A stretch of 64,000 nt of DNA from Pseudomonas fluvialis (lineage in GTDB: Bacteria > Pseudomonadota > Gammaproteobacteria > Pseudomonadales > Pseudomonadaceae), in the NCBI RefSeq assembly GCF_014207935.1, contig NZ_JACHLL010000001.1:992001-1056000 (forward strand). The letters are read 5' to 3'. The notes below the pieces were generated by a model, which did not search any database, was not told the DNA's origin, and worked only from the letters and a program-made list of their open reading frames with translations. How positions within the stretch are numbered: position 1 is the first letter of the stretch; each line of letters starts with the position of its first letter. Positions 17,264 through 26,020 of this stretch are shown here, one piece after another. Position numbers and translations under genes: made by a program.

Positions 17264-17394
17264 TGAATGGTTGGTGAAACCTTCATTGCTCCTGAGTTTG
17301 TGCTCATTGTGTTGGCAGAATCTGGACCCACTCATCAGGTCCGGAGTTAGACCCCGAACTTCTCCCTCCCCATCCGAAGCTCGGGGTTTTTTTT
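17264..17394 (+). ncRNA. ersA: ErsA small regulatory RNA (Spot 42-position sRNA)
   Basis: The intergenic region between polA and engB carries an AlgU-type promoter, a GAATGGTTGGTGAAACCTTC hairpin at the 5' end (GGTT/AACC pairing), and an intrinsic terminator (stem CCCCGA / TCGGGG, 17352-17386) followed by eight T. The terminator loop holds the C-rich stretch CTCCCTCCCC, able to pair with Shine-Dalgarno G-runs. Position, promoter type and length match ErsA of P. aeruginosa, an Hfq-associated envelope-stress sRNA known to act on algC, a gene also present in this window. The exact 5' end is estimated. Confidence 0.85.
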
Positions 17395-17441
17395 GTCCGC
17401 AGAAAACCTGCCGGGCCCTCTAGGGCACGCGTTTTGCCACT

Positions 17442-18086
17442 TCAGGCCTCCTCGCTCTCCTCTTCCTCATCCAGCAGGCCCAGCCAGCTGGCCAGCACAT
17501 GCTGGGCTTCCTCCACGCCAAGGCGCTTGGGAGCCGAGAACAGCTGCAGGCTGGCGACATCACCCCAGCCCTGATGCACCTCCTGGCGTACCTTGAGCAG
17601 AGCATTCTTGGCGGCGCCGTAGGCCAACTTGTCGGCCTTGGTCAGCAGAACGTGCACGGGCAGGCGACTGACCTGGGCCCAGTCGAGCATCAGGCGGTCG
17701 AAGTCGGTCAGCGGGTGCCGAATGTCCATCATCAGCACCAGGCCGACCAGGCTTTCGCGGCTGCCCAGGTAGGCTTCCAGGTGGCGTTGCCAGTGCTGTT
17801 TGAGCGGAATCGGCACCTTGGCGTAGCCGTAGCCCGGCAGGTCGACCAGGCGTCGTTCTTCATCGAGGGTAAAGAAGTTGAGCAGCTGGGTGCGCCCCGG
17901 GGTCTTCGAGGTGCGCGCCAGGCTGGCGTGGGTCAGGGTGTTCAGCGCACTGGATTTGCCGGCGTTGGAGCGACCGGCAAAAGCAACTTCATAGCCCTCG
18001 TCGGGCGGGCACTGATCGACCTTGGCGGCACTGATGAGAAAGCGGGCCTGTTGGCACAGGCCGAGAATCGGATTCTTCGGGGACAT
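17442..18086 (-). CDS. engB: Ribosome biogenesis GTPase EngB/YihA
   Basis: 214-residue TrmE-Era-EngA-EngB-Septin GTPase needed for large-subunit assembly. G1 [10 protein letters not shown]2 TPGRTQ, G3 DLPGYGYA, G4 TKAD and a G5-like SAPK are all visible in order. The C-terminus is acidic (DEEEESEE). Convergent with ersA; its 5' side faces the cytochrome cluster. Confidence 0.95.
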   Translation of the reverse strand: MSPKNPILGLCQQARFLISAAKVDQCPPDEGYEVAFAGRSNAGKSSALNTLTHASLARTSKTPGRTQLLNFFTLDEERRLVDLPGYGYAKVPIPLKQHWQRHLEAYLGSRESLVGLVLMMDIRHPLTDFDRLMLDWAQVSRLPVHVLLTKADKLAYGAAKNALLKVRQEVHQGWGDVASLQLFSAPKRLGVEEAQHVLASWLGLLDEEEESEEA

Positions 18087-18130
18087 GGGGTTTCCACTGG
18101 TGCGACACGCAGTCGCAGGGGGCGGTTTCG

Positions 18131-18159
18131 TTTCCGTTTATGTCCCGCCAGTATATAAT
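18131..18159 (+). promoter_or_regulatory. Candidate sigma-70 promoter for the cytochrome cluster
   Basis: A perfect TATAAT (18154-18159) has a weak -35 (TTTCCG, 18131-18136) 17 bases upstream, about 120 bases before the first cytochrome gene and divergent from engB. The -10 is convincing; the -35 is poor. Confidence 0.4.
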
Positions 18160-18275
18160 GCCGCAGATTTAGTGTGCGCTTTATCCCGCAGGGTTGAGTG
18201 TCCACGGGAGCGATGTAGATAGCCCGCTCGACTAGAATGGCGGAACGTTCCCTTCCTCTCTGATGAGGTTTCACC

Positions 18276-18566
18276 ATGAAGAAATTGCTTATCGCTGCAA
18301 GCATGCTCGTGCTGTCCGCTGGTGTTCAGGCCGCGCAGGATCCTGAAGCGGTGTTCAACCGCGCCTGTGGCGTTTGCCACAACGGTCAACTGCCGATGGC
18401 ACCGAAGAAGGGTGACGCCGCTGCCTGGGAACCGCGCCTGAAACAGGGCATGGATACTCTGGTGCAGCACGTGACCAACGGCTTCAATGCCATGCCGCCG
18501 CGTGGCATGTGCATGGATTGCACTGCCGAGGATTACAAGGCCACCATCGAGTGGATGAGCAAGTAA
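18276..18566 (+). CDS. Cytochrome c5 family monoheme protein
   Basis: 96 residues. The signal peptide ends GVQA before AQDPE. One heme-binding CXXCH (CGVCH, about residue 32) and a C-terminal Met ligand region MPPRGMC are present, with an extra cysteine pair (CMDC) characteristic of cytochrome c5/c555. GAGG precedes the ATG. Periplasmic electron carrier; first of three small c-type cytochromes in tandem. The physiological partner is not evident, though cb/aa3 oxidases are likely acceptors. Confidence 0.9.
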   Translation: MKKLLIAASMLVLSAGVQAAQDPEAVFNRACGVCHNGQLPMAPKKGDAAAWEPRLKQGMDTLVQHVTNGFNAMPPRGMCMDCTAEDYKATIEWMSK

Positions 18567-18600
18567 TCCGCGCGAACCCAAGCTTCCGAGGGACTGGATC

Positions 18601-18936
18601 ATGCCGATGAGCAAACTGCTTGTGAGTCTGCTGTTGACCTTGGGCACCTTCGGCGTGGTTCACGCCGAAGGTGATGCAAAGGCCGGTCTGGCCAAGACGG
18701 CGGTGTGTGCCGCCTGCCATGGCCCGGATGGTGAAACCGCTGCGCCGACCTTCCCCACGCTGGCCGGCCAGAGCGAGGCTTACCTGCTCAAGCAGCTGAC
18801 CGACATGCGGAGCGGCAAGCGCAAAACGGTGGAAATGACCGGTTTGCTCGACAAGTTGAGCGACCAGGATTTGGCGGATATTGCCGCCTTCTATGCCAGT
18901 CAGAACGTGAGCGTCATCCGGTCGATGAGCAACTAA
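18601..18936 (+). CDS. Monoheme class I cytochrome resembling half of cytochrome c4
   Basis: 111 residues with a signal peptide (ends VVHA before EGDAK) and one heme site CAACH. The mature protein aligns closely, including the signal peptide, with the N-terminal half of the downstream di-heme cytochrome c4: both have GDAKAG, CxACHG, LAGQ, YLLKQ, EMTGLL, QDxADIAA, ASQN. It ends where the first c4 domain ends. Best read as a tandem partial duplication of the c4 gene retained as a monoheme carrier. GAGGGA precedes the ATG at 18601; an alternative start is 18607. Confidence 0.85.
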   Translation: MPMSKLLVSLLLTLGTFGVVHAEGDAKAGLAKTAVCAACHGPDGETAAPTFPTLAGQSEAYLLKQLTDMRSGKRKTVEMTGLLDKLSDQDLADIAAFYASQNVSVIRSMSN

Positions 18937-18977
18937 ACTGACCCCCTATTACTCTTAGCCGTTAGTTGGATTAGCTG

Positions 18978-19583
18978 ATGAACAAAGTACTCGTGACTCT
19001 GCTGTTGACCCTGGGTATCACCGGTCTGGCTCAGGCCGCCGGCGATGCCAAAGCTGGCCAGGCCAAAGCCGCCATGTGTGGTGCCTGCCACGGTGCGGAC
19101 GGCAACAGCGCCGCGCCGAACTTCCCGAAACTGGCTGGCCAGGGTGAGCGTTACCTGCTCAAGCAGATGAACGACATCAAGAGCGGCAACCGCAACGTGC
19201 TGGAAATGACTGGTCTGCTGACCAACATGAGCGAGCAGGACATGGCCGATATCGCCGCCTACTTCGCCAGCCAGAACATGGGTGTGGGTGCTGCCGATCC
19301 GGCACTGGTCAAGGCCGGTGAGGCCCTGTACCGCGGTGGCAAGCTGGCCGAAGGCATGCCGGCCTGTACCGGTTGCCACTCGCCGAATGGCGCCGGCAAC
19401 GACGCTGCCGGCTTCCCGCAGCTGGGTGGCCAGCATGCCCAGTATGTGGCCAAGCAGCTGACCGACTTCCGCGAAGGCAACCGTACCAACGACGGCGACA
19501 GCATGATGATGCGCTCGGTAGCCGCCAAACTGTCCAACAAGGACATCCAGGCGATCTCCAGCTACATCCAGGGTCTGCACTGA
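18978..19583 (+). CDS. Di-heme cytochrome c4
   Basis: 201 residues: signal peptide (ends AQA before AGDAK) then two homologous class I cytochrome domains with heme motifs CGACH (about residue 34) and CTGCH (about residue 133). Distal methionines are in NVLEMTG and MMMRSVA. Cytochrome c4 is a periplasmic/membrane-associated electron donor to terminal oxidases (cbb3 in particular) in pseudomonads. Followed by a strong terminator and then dsbA. Confidence 0.95.
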   Translation: MNKVLVTLLLTLGITGLAQAAGDAKAGQAKAAMCGACHGADGNSAAPNFPKLAGQGERYLLKQMNDIKSGNRNVLEMTGLLTNMSEQDMADIAAYFASQNMGVGAADPALVKAGEALYRGGKLAEGMPACTGCHSPNGAGNDAAGFPQLGGQHAQYVAKQLTDFREGNRTNDGDSMMMRSVAAKLSNKDIQAISSYIQGLH

Positions 19584-19604
19584 TCCTTGCTACTGTTGTT
19601 GCGG

Positions 19605-19631
19605 AAAAGGGTGGCTTCGGCCACCCTTTTT
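19605..19631 (+). terminator. Rho-independent terminator after cytochrome c4
   Basis: 11-bp stem AAAAGGGTGGC / GCCACCCTTTT closed by a TTCG tetraloop and followed by T, 22 bases after the c4 stop. Confidence 0.92.
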
Positions 19632-19725
19632 CATTTGTGCCCCGGCTAGAATGCCGGAACCTGCGTCGCATCCGCCGGTCGAACCCCTGCCGCCGCGTCG
19701 CGGACCATCTGCCAAGGAGTCAAGC

Positions 19726-20355
19726 ATGCGTAACCTGATGTTCTCTGCCCTGCTCGCTGCCACTGCCCTGCTCAGCCCTGCTGCTCAGGCCGAGGGTATT
19801 GAAGCCGGCAAGCAATATGTCGAGCTGTCCACCCCGGTCCCGGTGGCCAAGCCTGGCAAGATCGAAGTGGTGGAGCTGTTCTGGTACGGCTGCCCGCATT
19901 GCTATCAGTTCGAATCGACCCTCAATCCCTGGGCTGACAAGCTGCCGGAAGATGTGAATTTCGTCCGTGTACCGGCCATGTTCGGCCGTGTATGGGACAT
20001 CCATGGGCAGATGTTCATTACCCTTGAGGCCATGAAGGTCGAGCACAAGGTGCACAGCGCCGTGTTCGATGCCATCCACAAGGAAGGCAAGAAACTGGCA
20101 ACCCCGGAAGAGATGGCCGACTTTGTCGCCACTCAGGGTGTGGACAAGGCCGCATTCCTCAAGACCTACAACTCCTTCGGCGTGAAGGGCCAGGTCGAGA
20201 AAGCCAAGAAGCTGGCCATGGCTTACCAGATCACCGGTGTGCCGGTGCTGATCGTCAACGGCAAATACCGCTTCGACATCGGCTCCTCGGGCGGCCCGGA
20301 GAAGGCTCTGGAAGTGGCCGATCACCTGATTGCCAAGGAACGTGCGGCGCAGTAA
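19726..20355 (+). CDS. dsbA: Thiol:disulfide interchange protein DsbA
   Basis: 209-residue periplasmic oxidoreductase introducing disulfides. Signal peptide ends AAQA before EGIEA. The active site is CPHC in FWYGCPHCYQFE, and the cis-Pro loop is TGVPVLIVNG. AAGGAG precedes the ATG at 19726; the longer open frame is rejected. The gene follows the c-type cytochromes and is six bases from the next gene. Confidence 0.96.
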   Translation: MRNLMFSALLAATALLSPAAQAEGIEAGKQYVELSTPVPVAKPGKIEVVELFWYGCPHCYQFESTLNPWADKLPEDVNFVRVPAMFGRVWDIHGQMFITLEAMKVEHKVHSAVFDAIHKEGKKLATPEEMADFVATQGVDKAAFLKTYNSFGVKGQVEKAKKLAMAYQITGVPVLIVNGKYRFDIGSSGGPEKALEVADHLIAKERAAQ

Positions 20356-20361
20356 GTCGCC

Positions 20362-21219
20362 ATGCTGCGCCGTTGGTCGTCACCACGCCAGGCCGGAACC
20401 TGCCAGACGCAGGTCAATTCGGGCTGGCGTGGTGGCGAGCTGCCCGCGGATGGGCGCTTGCGCCTGCTTAGCTTCAATATTCAGGTCGGGATCAGCACAC
20501 AGCGCTATCACCACTACCTGACCCGCAGCTGGCAGCACCTGCTGCCGCATGCCGGGCGTGCCGGCAACCTGCAGCGTATCGGCGAGTTGCTGCAGGGCTT
20601 CGACCTGGTGGCCCTGCAGGAAGCCGACGGTGGCAGTCTGCGCTCCGGCTACATCAATCAGGTCGAGCACCTGGCCCAGCTCGGTGACTTTCCCTACTGG
20701 TATCAGCAGCTCAACCGCAACCTCGGGCGCCTGGCCCAGCACAGCAATGGCGTGCTCAGCCGCCTCTGCCCAACCGTTCTGGAAGACCATCCATTGCCTG
20801 GCCCGCGCGGTCGCGGGGCGATCTTCGTGCGGTTCGGCGAAGGTCCCGAGGCACTGGTGGTGGTGGTCATGCACCTGGCCCTTGGCGCGCGCACGCGCAC
20901 CCGGCAGCTGGCCTACATCCGCGAGCATTTGCAGGATTATCGGCATCTGGTGCTGATGGGCGACATGAACACCCATGCCGGTGACCTGCTGGAGCATTCG
21001 CCGCTGCGCGAACTCGGCCTGATCGCTCCGCAGGTCGAGGCGACCTTTCCCAGCTGGCAGCCGCAGCGCTGCCTGGATCACATCCTGCTGAGCTCCGGCC
21101 TGACTCTGGAACGGGTCGAAGTGCTCGATCAGGCGATCTCCGACCACCTGCCCGTGGCCGTGGACATACGTCTGCCGACTGGCCTGGTCGAGTGCTTGCC
21201 GACTATGCTCAAGGGCTGA
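20362..21219 (+). CDS. Endonuclease/exonuclease/phosphatase (EEP) family protein
   Basis: 285 residues with the EEP catalytic elements in order: LSFNIQVG (Asn), LQEADGG (metal-binding Glu), VVMHLALG (His), LMGDMNTH (Asp/Asn) and C-terminal [11 protein letters not shown] (Asp-His). Catalytic residues therefore look intact. The substrate (nucleic acid or phospholipid/inositol phosphate) cannot be told. No signal peptide is evident. It lies between dsbA (6-base gap) and a diguanylate cyclase (19-base gap), likely one transcript. Confidence 0.88.
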   Translation: MLRRWSSPRQAGTCQTQVNSGWRGGELPADGRLRLLSFNIQVGISTQRYHHYLTRSWQHLLPHAGRAGNLQRIGELLQGFDLVALQEADGGSLRSGYINQVEHLAQLGDFPYWYQQLNRNLGRLAQHSNGVLSRLCPTVLEDHPLPGPRGRGAIFVRFGEGPEALVVVVMHLALGARTRTRQLAYIREHLQDYRHLVLMGDMNTHAGDLLEHSPLRELGLIAPQVEATFPSWQPQRCLDHILLSSGLTLERVEVLDQAISDHLPVAVDIRLPTGLVECLPTMLKG

Positions 21220-21238
21220 GATAGCGCGGAGTGGCGGT

Positions 21239-23005
21239 ATGAGCGACGAGCAACGCTGGAAAGCCAAGTACCTGGAAAGCCTGGAACAGCAGGAAAAGCT
21301 CGAGCGCCGTTGGGATGCCCGCCTCGACCTGCTGCGCCGCGGCCTGGTGCGCAGCTCCCTGGCGGCTGAAGGCGTGGACAAGGCGGTGGACCAGTGCATG
21401 GTCGAGCTGCGCGAGATCCTTCGTCGCGACGATATCGATGCAGGGCTTTCGGCGCTGATTCCGCGTTTGGAAAAAGCCGTGCTGGATTCCGAGCAGCGCC
21501 GCCAGGAGCGCGTTGAGCAGAACGCCAATGCCATCGAGGGGTTGACCCAGCAACTGCTGAAGCTCGAGTTGCCGGGCGAAGTGCGTAAACCCCTGAAAAA
21601 ATTCAGCAAGCAGATCGAGGAACGTGCCGGCAACCCACGTGAGTTGCCGGCGCTGCTGGGTGAGCTGAGCCGCCTGCAGCAGCAGGCTCTGAGCGTACTG
21701 GGATCCTCCGAGAGTGAGCGCCCGGGTCTGTTGCAGCGCCTGTTTGGCGGGCGCGGTGAATCCGGCGAGGCGCCAGCTGCACCGAATGTACCGATACGGG
21801 CTGATGCAATGGCTGTGGCGGAGACTCGGACAGAGGATGCACTGCCCGAGCCGGCCGCGCCGTTGCCTGAGTCGATGGCAGCGCGGTCAACAGAAATGGC
21901 GCCGGTGATCGCAGCGGGTGATGAATATGCCCTGCCGGTGGCCGATGAGCCCGGCTACAGCCAGGTGGCCGAGCATATCGCCGCCAGTCTGCTCAGCCTA
22001 CTCGGTGAGCTGGAGTTGCCACCGGCGCATACCGAGCAGGGCGATCAGCTGCGCGAGCGCCTGCAGAGCGGGCTCAACTGGTACGAGCTGGTGCCCGTAC
22101 TGGATGACCTGGCCGTGCTGGTGCTGGCGGCCAGCAATAGCGGGCAGAAGGAGTTTGCCCATTACCTCAAGCAGCTCAATGAGCGCCTGGCCGCCTTCAT
22201 CGGCAGCATCAGTGAAACCCACACCGGCTACCAGGAGTCGCTGGACAGCGCCAAGGCCTTTAGCGACGAGCTACGCCAGCAGGTCAGCGGTCTGCAGACC
22301 AGTGTGCAGGAAGCGACCGATCTGGAGAGCCTCAAGCGCACTGTGGACAGTCGCCTGGAGGGCCTGCTGAGTACGGTCAGCGCTTTCCAAGAGCAGCGCG
22401 ACAGTCGCGAACAGGAAATGGTCGATCGCCTGCAGACGCTGGTGGCGCGGGTCAACGAGATGGAGCAGGAAGCGCAGAGCTTCCGCGACAGCATCGAGGA
22501 GCAGCGCCAGAAAGCTCTGGTCGACCCGCTGACCGGCCTGCCCAACCGCGCCGCCTGGAACGAGCGCTCGGCACTGGAGGTCGCGCGCTGGCAGCGTTAT
22601 GGCGGCGAGCTGCAACTGGCGGTGCTGGATGTCGACCTGTTCAAGCGCATCAACGACAACTACGGTCACCTGGCCGGCGATCGGGTGCTGAAAATCATCG
22701 CGCAGGAGCTGGCCAAGCGCCTGCGCAAGACCGACTTCATTGCCCGTTTCGGGGGCGAGGAATTCGTCGTGCTGCTGCCGGCCACCCCCCTGGAGGGCGC
22801 GGAGCAGTTGCTGGAAACCCTGCGTGCGGCCATTGAGGCCTGTCCGTTCCACTTCAAGGGTGAGCGTCTGGTCATCACCCTCTCCGGCGGCCTGACCGGA
22901 TTTACCAGTGGCGACAGCCTGGAGCAGGCCTTCGAACGCGCCGATCAGGCGCTGTACCAGGCCAAGGGCAGCGGCCGCAATCGCATCATTCGCGCCGCTG
23001 GCTAA
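21239..23005 (+). CDS. Diguanylate cyclase (GGEEF) with long helical N-terminus
   Basis: 588 residues. About residues 1-420 are helical, Glu/Gln-rich and probably cytoplasmic, with no transmembrane segment I can see. The C-terminal GGDEF domain (about 425-585) begins [12 protein letters not shown] and has the active-site RFGGEEFV. An allosteric I-site RKTD lies five residues before it, so product inhibition is expected. Synthesises c-di-GMP. The gene order dsbA-EEP-DGC matches pseudomonads. The N-terminal signal is unknown. Confidence 0.92.
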   Translation: MSDEQRWKAKYLESLEQQEKLERRWDARLDLLRRGLVRSSLAAEGVDKAVDQCMVELREILRRDDIDAGLSALIPRLEKAVLDSEQRRQERVEQNANAIEGLTQQLLKLELPGEVRKPLKKFSKQIEERAGNPRELPALLGELSRLQQQALSVLGSSESERPGLLQRLFGGRGESGEAPAAPNVPIRADAMAVAETRTEDALPEPAAPLPESMAARSTEMAPVIAAGDEYALPVADEPGYSQVAEHIAASLLSLLGELELPPAHTEQGDQLRERLQSGLNWYELVPVLDDLAVLVLAASNSGQKEFAHYLKQLNERLAAFIGSISETHTGYQESLDSAKAFSDELRQQVSGLQTSVQEATDLESLKRTVDSRLEGLLSTVSAFQEQRDSREQEMVDRLQTLVARVNEMEQEAQSFRDSIEEQRQKALVDPLTGLPNRAAWNERSALEVARWQRYGGELQLAVLDVDLFKRINDNYGHLAGDRVLKIIAQELAKRLRKTDFIARFGGEEFVVLLPATPLEGAEQLLETLRAAIEACPFHFKGERLVITLSGGLTGFTSGDSLEQAFERADQALYQAKGSGRNRIIRAAG

Positions 23006-23008
23006 GAC

Positions 23009-24430
23009 TCAGGCGGCGACCGGCAGATAGGGTTTCCAGCTGTCCGGCACCTGCTCCAGGCGCGGGTAGCGCAGGGCATCCAGTTGCAGTCCGGAGAGCA
23101 GGAAGGGCGTGTGCCGCAGGTGCTGCGGTACGCTGCGCAGCTCCGGTAGCCACAGACTGATGTAGTCGGCCTGCGGGTCGTACTGGCGGGCCTGACGCAA
23201 GGCGTTGAACAGGCGCTGGCGACGTGGGTCGCTACCGACACCGGCCAGGTAGGCCCAGTTGCCCCAGTTGCTGGCCGGGTCGTAATCCAGCAGGTGTTCC
23301 TCGAACCAGGCGGCACCATGTCGCCAGTCCTGCTGCAGATCGTTGATCAGGTAGCTGGCGACGATCTGACGCCCGCGGTTGGACATGAAGCCGGTGGCCG
23401 CCAGCTCGCGCATGTTGGCATCCACCAGCGGCATCCCCGTACGCCCCTGGCACCATTGCTGGTAGCGCTGGTCGACCTGTTGCGGTGCCAGAACGGTGGC
23501 TTTCAGCCCGCCCGCCTGGAACAGGGCGCTGCCATGGCGCACCAGCGTCCAGCGGAAAAACTCACGCCAGTACAGCTCATCGGTCAGCGCCAGGGTCGAC
23601 TCGTTGCGCCCATAGCGGCTCTCGTGGCGGCGCAGCTCGGCCATCACCCGACGTGGCGACAGACTGCCATTGGCCAGCCAGGGCGACAGCTTGCTGGAGT
23701 ATTCGCTGCCGATCAGGCCGTTGCGCGTCTCCTGATAAGTACGCACATTCTGGCTGACCCACAGGTAGTCGCGCAGGCGTGCCTGCGCCGCACTTTCGCC
23801 ACCGGCAAAGGGAAAGGCGCTGTTGGCAACCGGTACTGGCTCGCCGAGGCCGAGCTGGTTGAGTGTCGGCAAGGGCCCGAAAAGCTGGGCGCTGCCCTGG
23901 GGTGGCATCGGCAGGCGGGCAGGCAGCGGCCGGGGCTGGAACACCAGCACGCGTTCTTCCAGCAACTGGCGGAACTGGCTGAACATCGAGGGCAACTGGG
24001 CGACCAGGCAGGGCAGCTGCTCGCGGCTGAGCAGGTGGTTGCCGGGCAGCTCGCGCAGGCTGACCTGCCCCAGCTGCTGACGCACACGCTGGACCTGCTG
24101 GCGCTCTTCCGGGGCAATTTCCTCAAGGGTCAGCACCTCGTCGAGCTGCAGGCGCTGGACCAGTTCGGGGATCAGCTGCTCGGCCTGCCCCTGGAGCACC
24201 AGCAGGCGCGAGCCGAGCTGACGTAGACCATGGTCGAGGGTGGTCAGCGACTCGAGGAGAAAGCGCGTGCGGTGCACGCCGAGGCGGCGTGGGCCCAGGG
24301 CGCTGGCCTCGAACAGCTGCGGGTCGAGGACATACACGGCGAGCAGCTCGTCGGCCGCCTCGGCGGCCTGCAGCGCCGGGTGATCATCAAGGCGCAAATC
24401 CTGTTTGAACCACAGCAGCGAACGGAGCAT
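23009..24430 (-). CDS. CRY-DASH type cryptochrome/photolyase
   Basis: 473 residues: N-terminal photolyase alpha/beta domain (LLWFKQDLRLDDHPAL) and C-terminal FAD-binding helical domain. CRY-DASH signatures are YQETRNGLIGSEYSSKLSPW, GMPLVDANMRELAATGFMSN, RGRQIVASYLINDL and DWRHGAAWFEEHLLDYDPAS. Members bind FAD and usually MTHF and repair cyclobutane dimers, mainly in single-stranded DNA. The ATG at 24430 gives the family start; the frame to 24526 has no family sequence. Convergent with the diguanylate cyclase. Confidence 0.92.
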   Translation of the reverse strand: MLRSLLWFKQDLRLDDHPALQAAEAADELLAVYVLDPQLFEASALGPRRLGVHRTRFLLESLTTLDHGLRQLGSRLLVLQGQAEQLIPELVQRLQLDEVLTLEEIAPEERQQVQRVRQQLGQVSLRELPGNHLLSREQLPCLVAQLPSMFSQFRQLLEERVLVFQPRPLPARLPMPPQGSAQLFGPLPTLNQLGLGEPVPVANSAFPFAGGESAAQARLRDYLWVSQNVRTYQETRNGLIGSEYSSKLSPWLANGSLSPRRVMAELRRHESRYGRNESTLALTDELYWREFFRWTLVRHGSALFQAGGLKATVLAPQQVDQRYQQWCQGRTGMPLVDANMRELAATGFMSNRGRQIVASYLINDLQQDWRHGAAWFEEHLLDYDPASNWGNWAYLAGVGSDPRRQRLFNALRQARQYDPQADYISLWLPELRSVPQHLRHTPFLLSGLQLDALRYPRLEQVPDSWKPYLPVAA

Positions 24431-24629
24431 GACCAGACCCTCGGCGGGGTAGCGATACCTTGAGCATAAACTGACCAGGCCGGGGCGAAAGGTCCGCGGG
24501 CACCCGGCGCTGGCCGTTGGTCGCATTTGCCGGTGGTTTAGGTCGGAAATCGGCGTTTCGTCACGTTTGCCCGAGGCCCTACACTGCAGTCATTGCGCTT
24601 CAGACGCTGCGCTCTTCAGGAACCGCACC

Positions 24630-25223
24630 ATGGATATTCTCGGCATCGCCGTACTGATCTTTCTGGTCACCGACCCCTTCGGCAACATCGCCATCTTCCT
24701 CGCCGCACTCAAAGGGGTGGCGCCCGAGCGCCGCCTGCGCGTGGCGCTGCGCGAACTGCTGTTCGCCCTCGGCTTGCTCCTGCTGTTTCTCACCTTCGGC
24801 GAATGGCTGCTCAAGGGCCTGGGTTTGTCGCGCGAGTCGATCGCCATCGCCGGCGGCATCATCCTCTTCATCATTGCCCTGCGCCTGATCTTTCCCTCGC
24901 CCCAGGGGCTGCTCGGCGAGGTGCCAGACGGTGAGCCGCTGCTGGTGCCGCTGGCCACTCCGGCGGTGGCCGGCCCTTCGGCGCTGGCGCTGCTGATGAC
25001 CCTGCGCAATACCCACGACGGCCCGCTGTGGGAGCTGTATGCGGCGGTCCTGCTGGCCTGGGCCGGCACGGCGCTGATCCTCTCGCAGGCCACCCGTCTG
25101 CACAAATGGCTGGGCGCGCGCGGGCTGAATGCGGTGGAGCGCCTGACCGGGATGCTGCTGATCATGCTCAGTGTCGATATGCTGCTGGATAACCTACAGA
25201 GCATCCTGCATATCACCCCATGA
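24630..25223 (+). CDS. MarC family integral membrane protein
   Basis: 197 residues with about six transmembrane helices. Typical MarC-family motifs are DPFGNIAIFLAALKG near the N-terminus and PLATPAVAGPSALALLM in the second half. Substrate and function are not established for the family. The start at 24630 begins with the first membrane helix. Its stop overlaps the amidase start by four bases (ATGA). Confidence 0.9.
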   Translation: MDILGIAVLIFLVTDPFGNIAIFLAALKGVAPERRLRVALRELLFALGLLLLFLTFGEWLLKGLGLSRESIAIAGGIILFIIALRLIFPSPQGLLGEVPDGEPLLVPLATPAVAGPSALALLMTLRNTHDGPLWELYAAVLLAWAGTALILSQATRLHKWLGARGLNAVERLTGMLLIMLSVDMLLDNLQSILHITP

Positions 25224-25996
25224 GCCGTTTCCTGCTGTCCCTGAGTCTGTGCCTGCTGCTGGCCGGTTGTGCCGGCGGCCTGAAGATCAATCGCGAGCAC
25301 CCTTCCGCCAATCACAGCAGCCGCGTGCAGTATGTGGTGGTGCACTACACCTCAACGGGTGTCGAGCGCTCGCTGCAGCTGCTCACCCAGGGCAGCGTCA
25401 GCAGCCATTACCTGATCGATGCGGCACCGGCCACCGTCTACCAACTGGTGGACGAAGACCGCCGCGCCTGGCATGCCGGTGACAGTCAGTGGCGCGGGCG
25501 CACCTGGCTGAACGCCAGCAGCATCGGCATCGAACTGGTCAACGAGGGTTATCGCGACGGGGCTGATGGGCGCCAGTGGCAGCCCTACAGCGAGGCGCAG
25601 ATCAGTGCGCTGATTGCTCTGCTCAAGGACATCGTGCTGCGCCATCATCTGCCTATCGACAGCATCATCGGCCACAGCGACATTGCCCCGCAGCGCAAGG
25701 TCGATCCCGGTCCGCTGTTTCCGTGGAAGCGTCTGGCCGATGCTGGTCTGATCCGCTGGCCGGACGCCCACCAGGTGGCCGCCCTGCAACCCGGGTTCGC
25801 TCAGCGCCTGCCCGATGCCCTGTGGTTCCAGCAGCAGCTGGCTGAAGTGGGCTACAGCATTGCCTTTAGCGGCGAGTTCGACGAGCAGACGCGCAACGTG
25901 CTGGCGGCCTTCCAGATGAAGTACCGGCCAGTGCGCTACGATGGCCAGGTCGACAGTGAAACAGCCGCGTTGCTGGCCAGCCTGACGCAGCAATGA
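25220..25996 (+). CDS. Lipoprotein N-acetylmuramoyl-L-alanine amidase (AmiD/AmpDh type)
   Basis: 258 residues. A lipoprotein signal LLLAGC (Cys about 17) anchors it, probably in the outer membrane. The Amidase_2 domain (about 35-175) shows zinc ligands: VVVHYTSTG (His), GHSDIAPQRKVDPGP (His and Asp). A C-terminal PG_binding_1-like domain (about 185-255) ends QVDSETAALLASL. By family it cleaves anhydro-muropeptide or peptidoglycan amide bonds in the periplasm. Coupled to the MarC gene. Similar to the AmpDh2/AmpDh3 group in pseudomonads; which one cannot be said. Confidence 0.9.
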   Translation: MSRFLLSLSLCLLLAGCAGGLKINREHPSANHSSRVQYVVVHYTSTGVERSLQLLTQGSVSSHYLIDAAPATVYQLVDEDRRAWHAGDSQWRGRTWLNASSIGIELVNEGYRDGADGRQWQPYSEAQISALIALLKDIVLRHHLPIDSIIGHSDIAPQRKVDPGPLFPWKRLADAGLIRWPDAHQVAALQPGFAQRLPDALWFQQQLAEVGYSIAFSGEFDEQTRNVLAAFQMKYRPVRYDGQVDSETAALLASLTQQ

Positions 25997-26020
25997 CATG
26001 AATCACGCAAGGAGCTTGGC

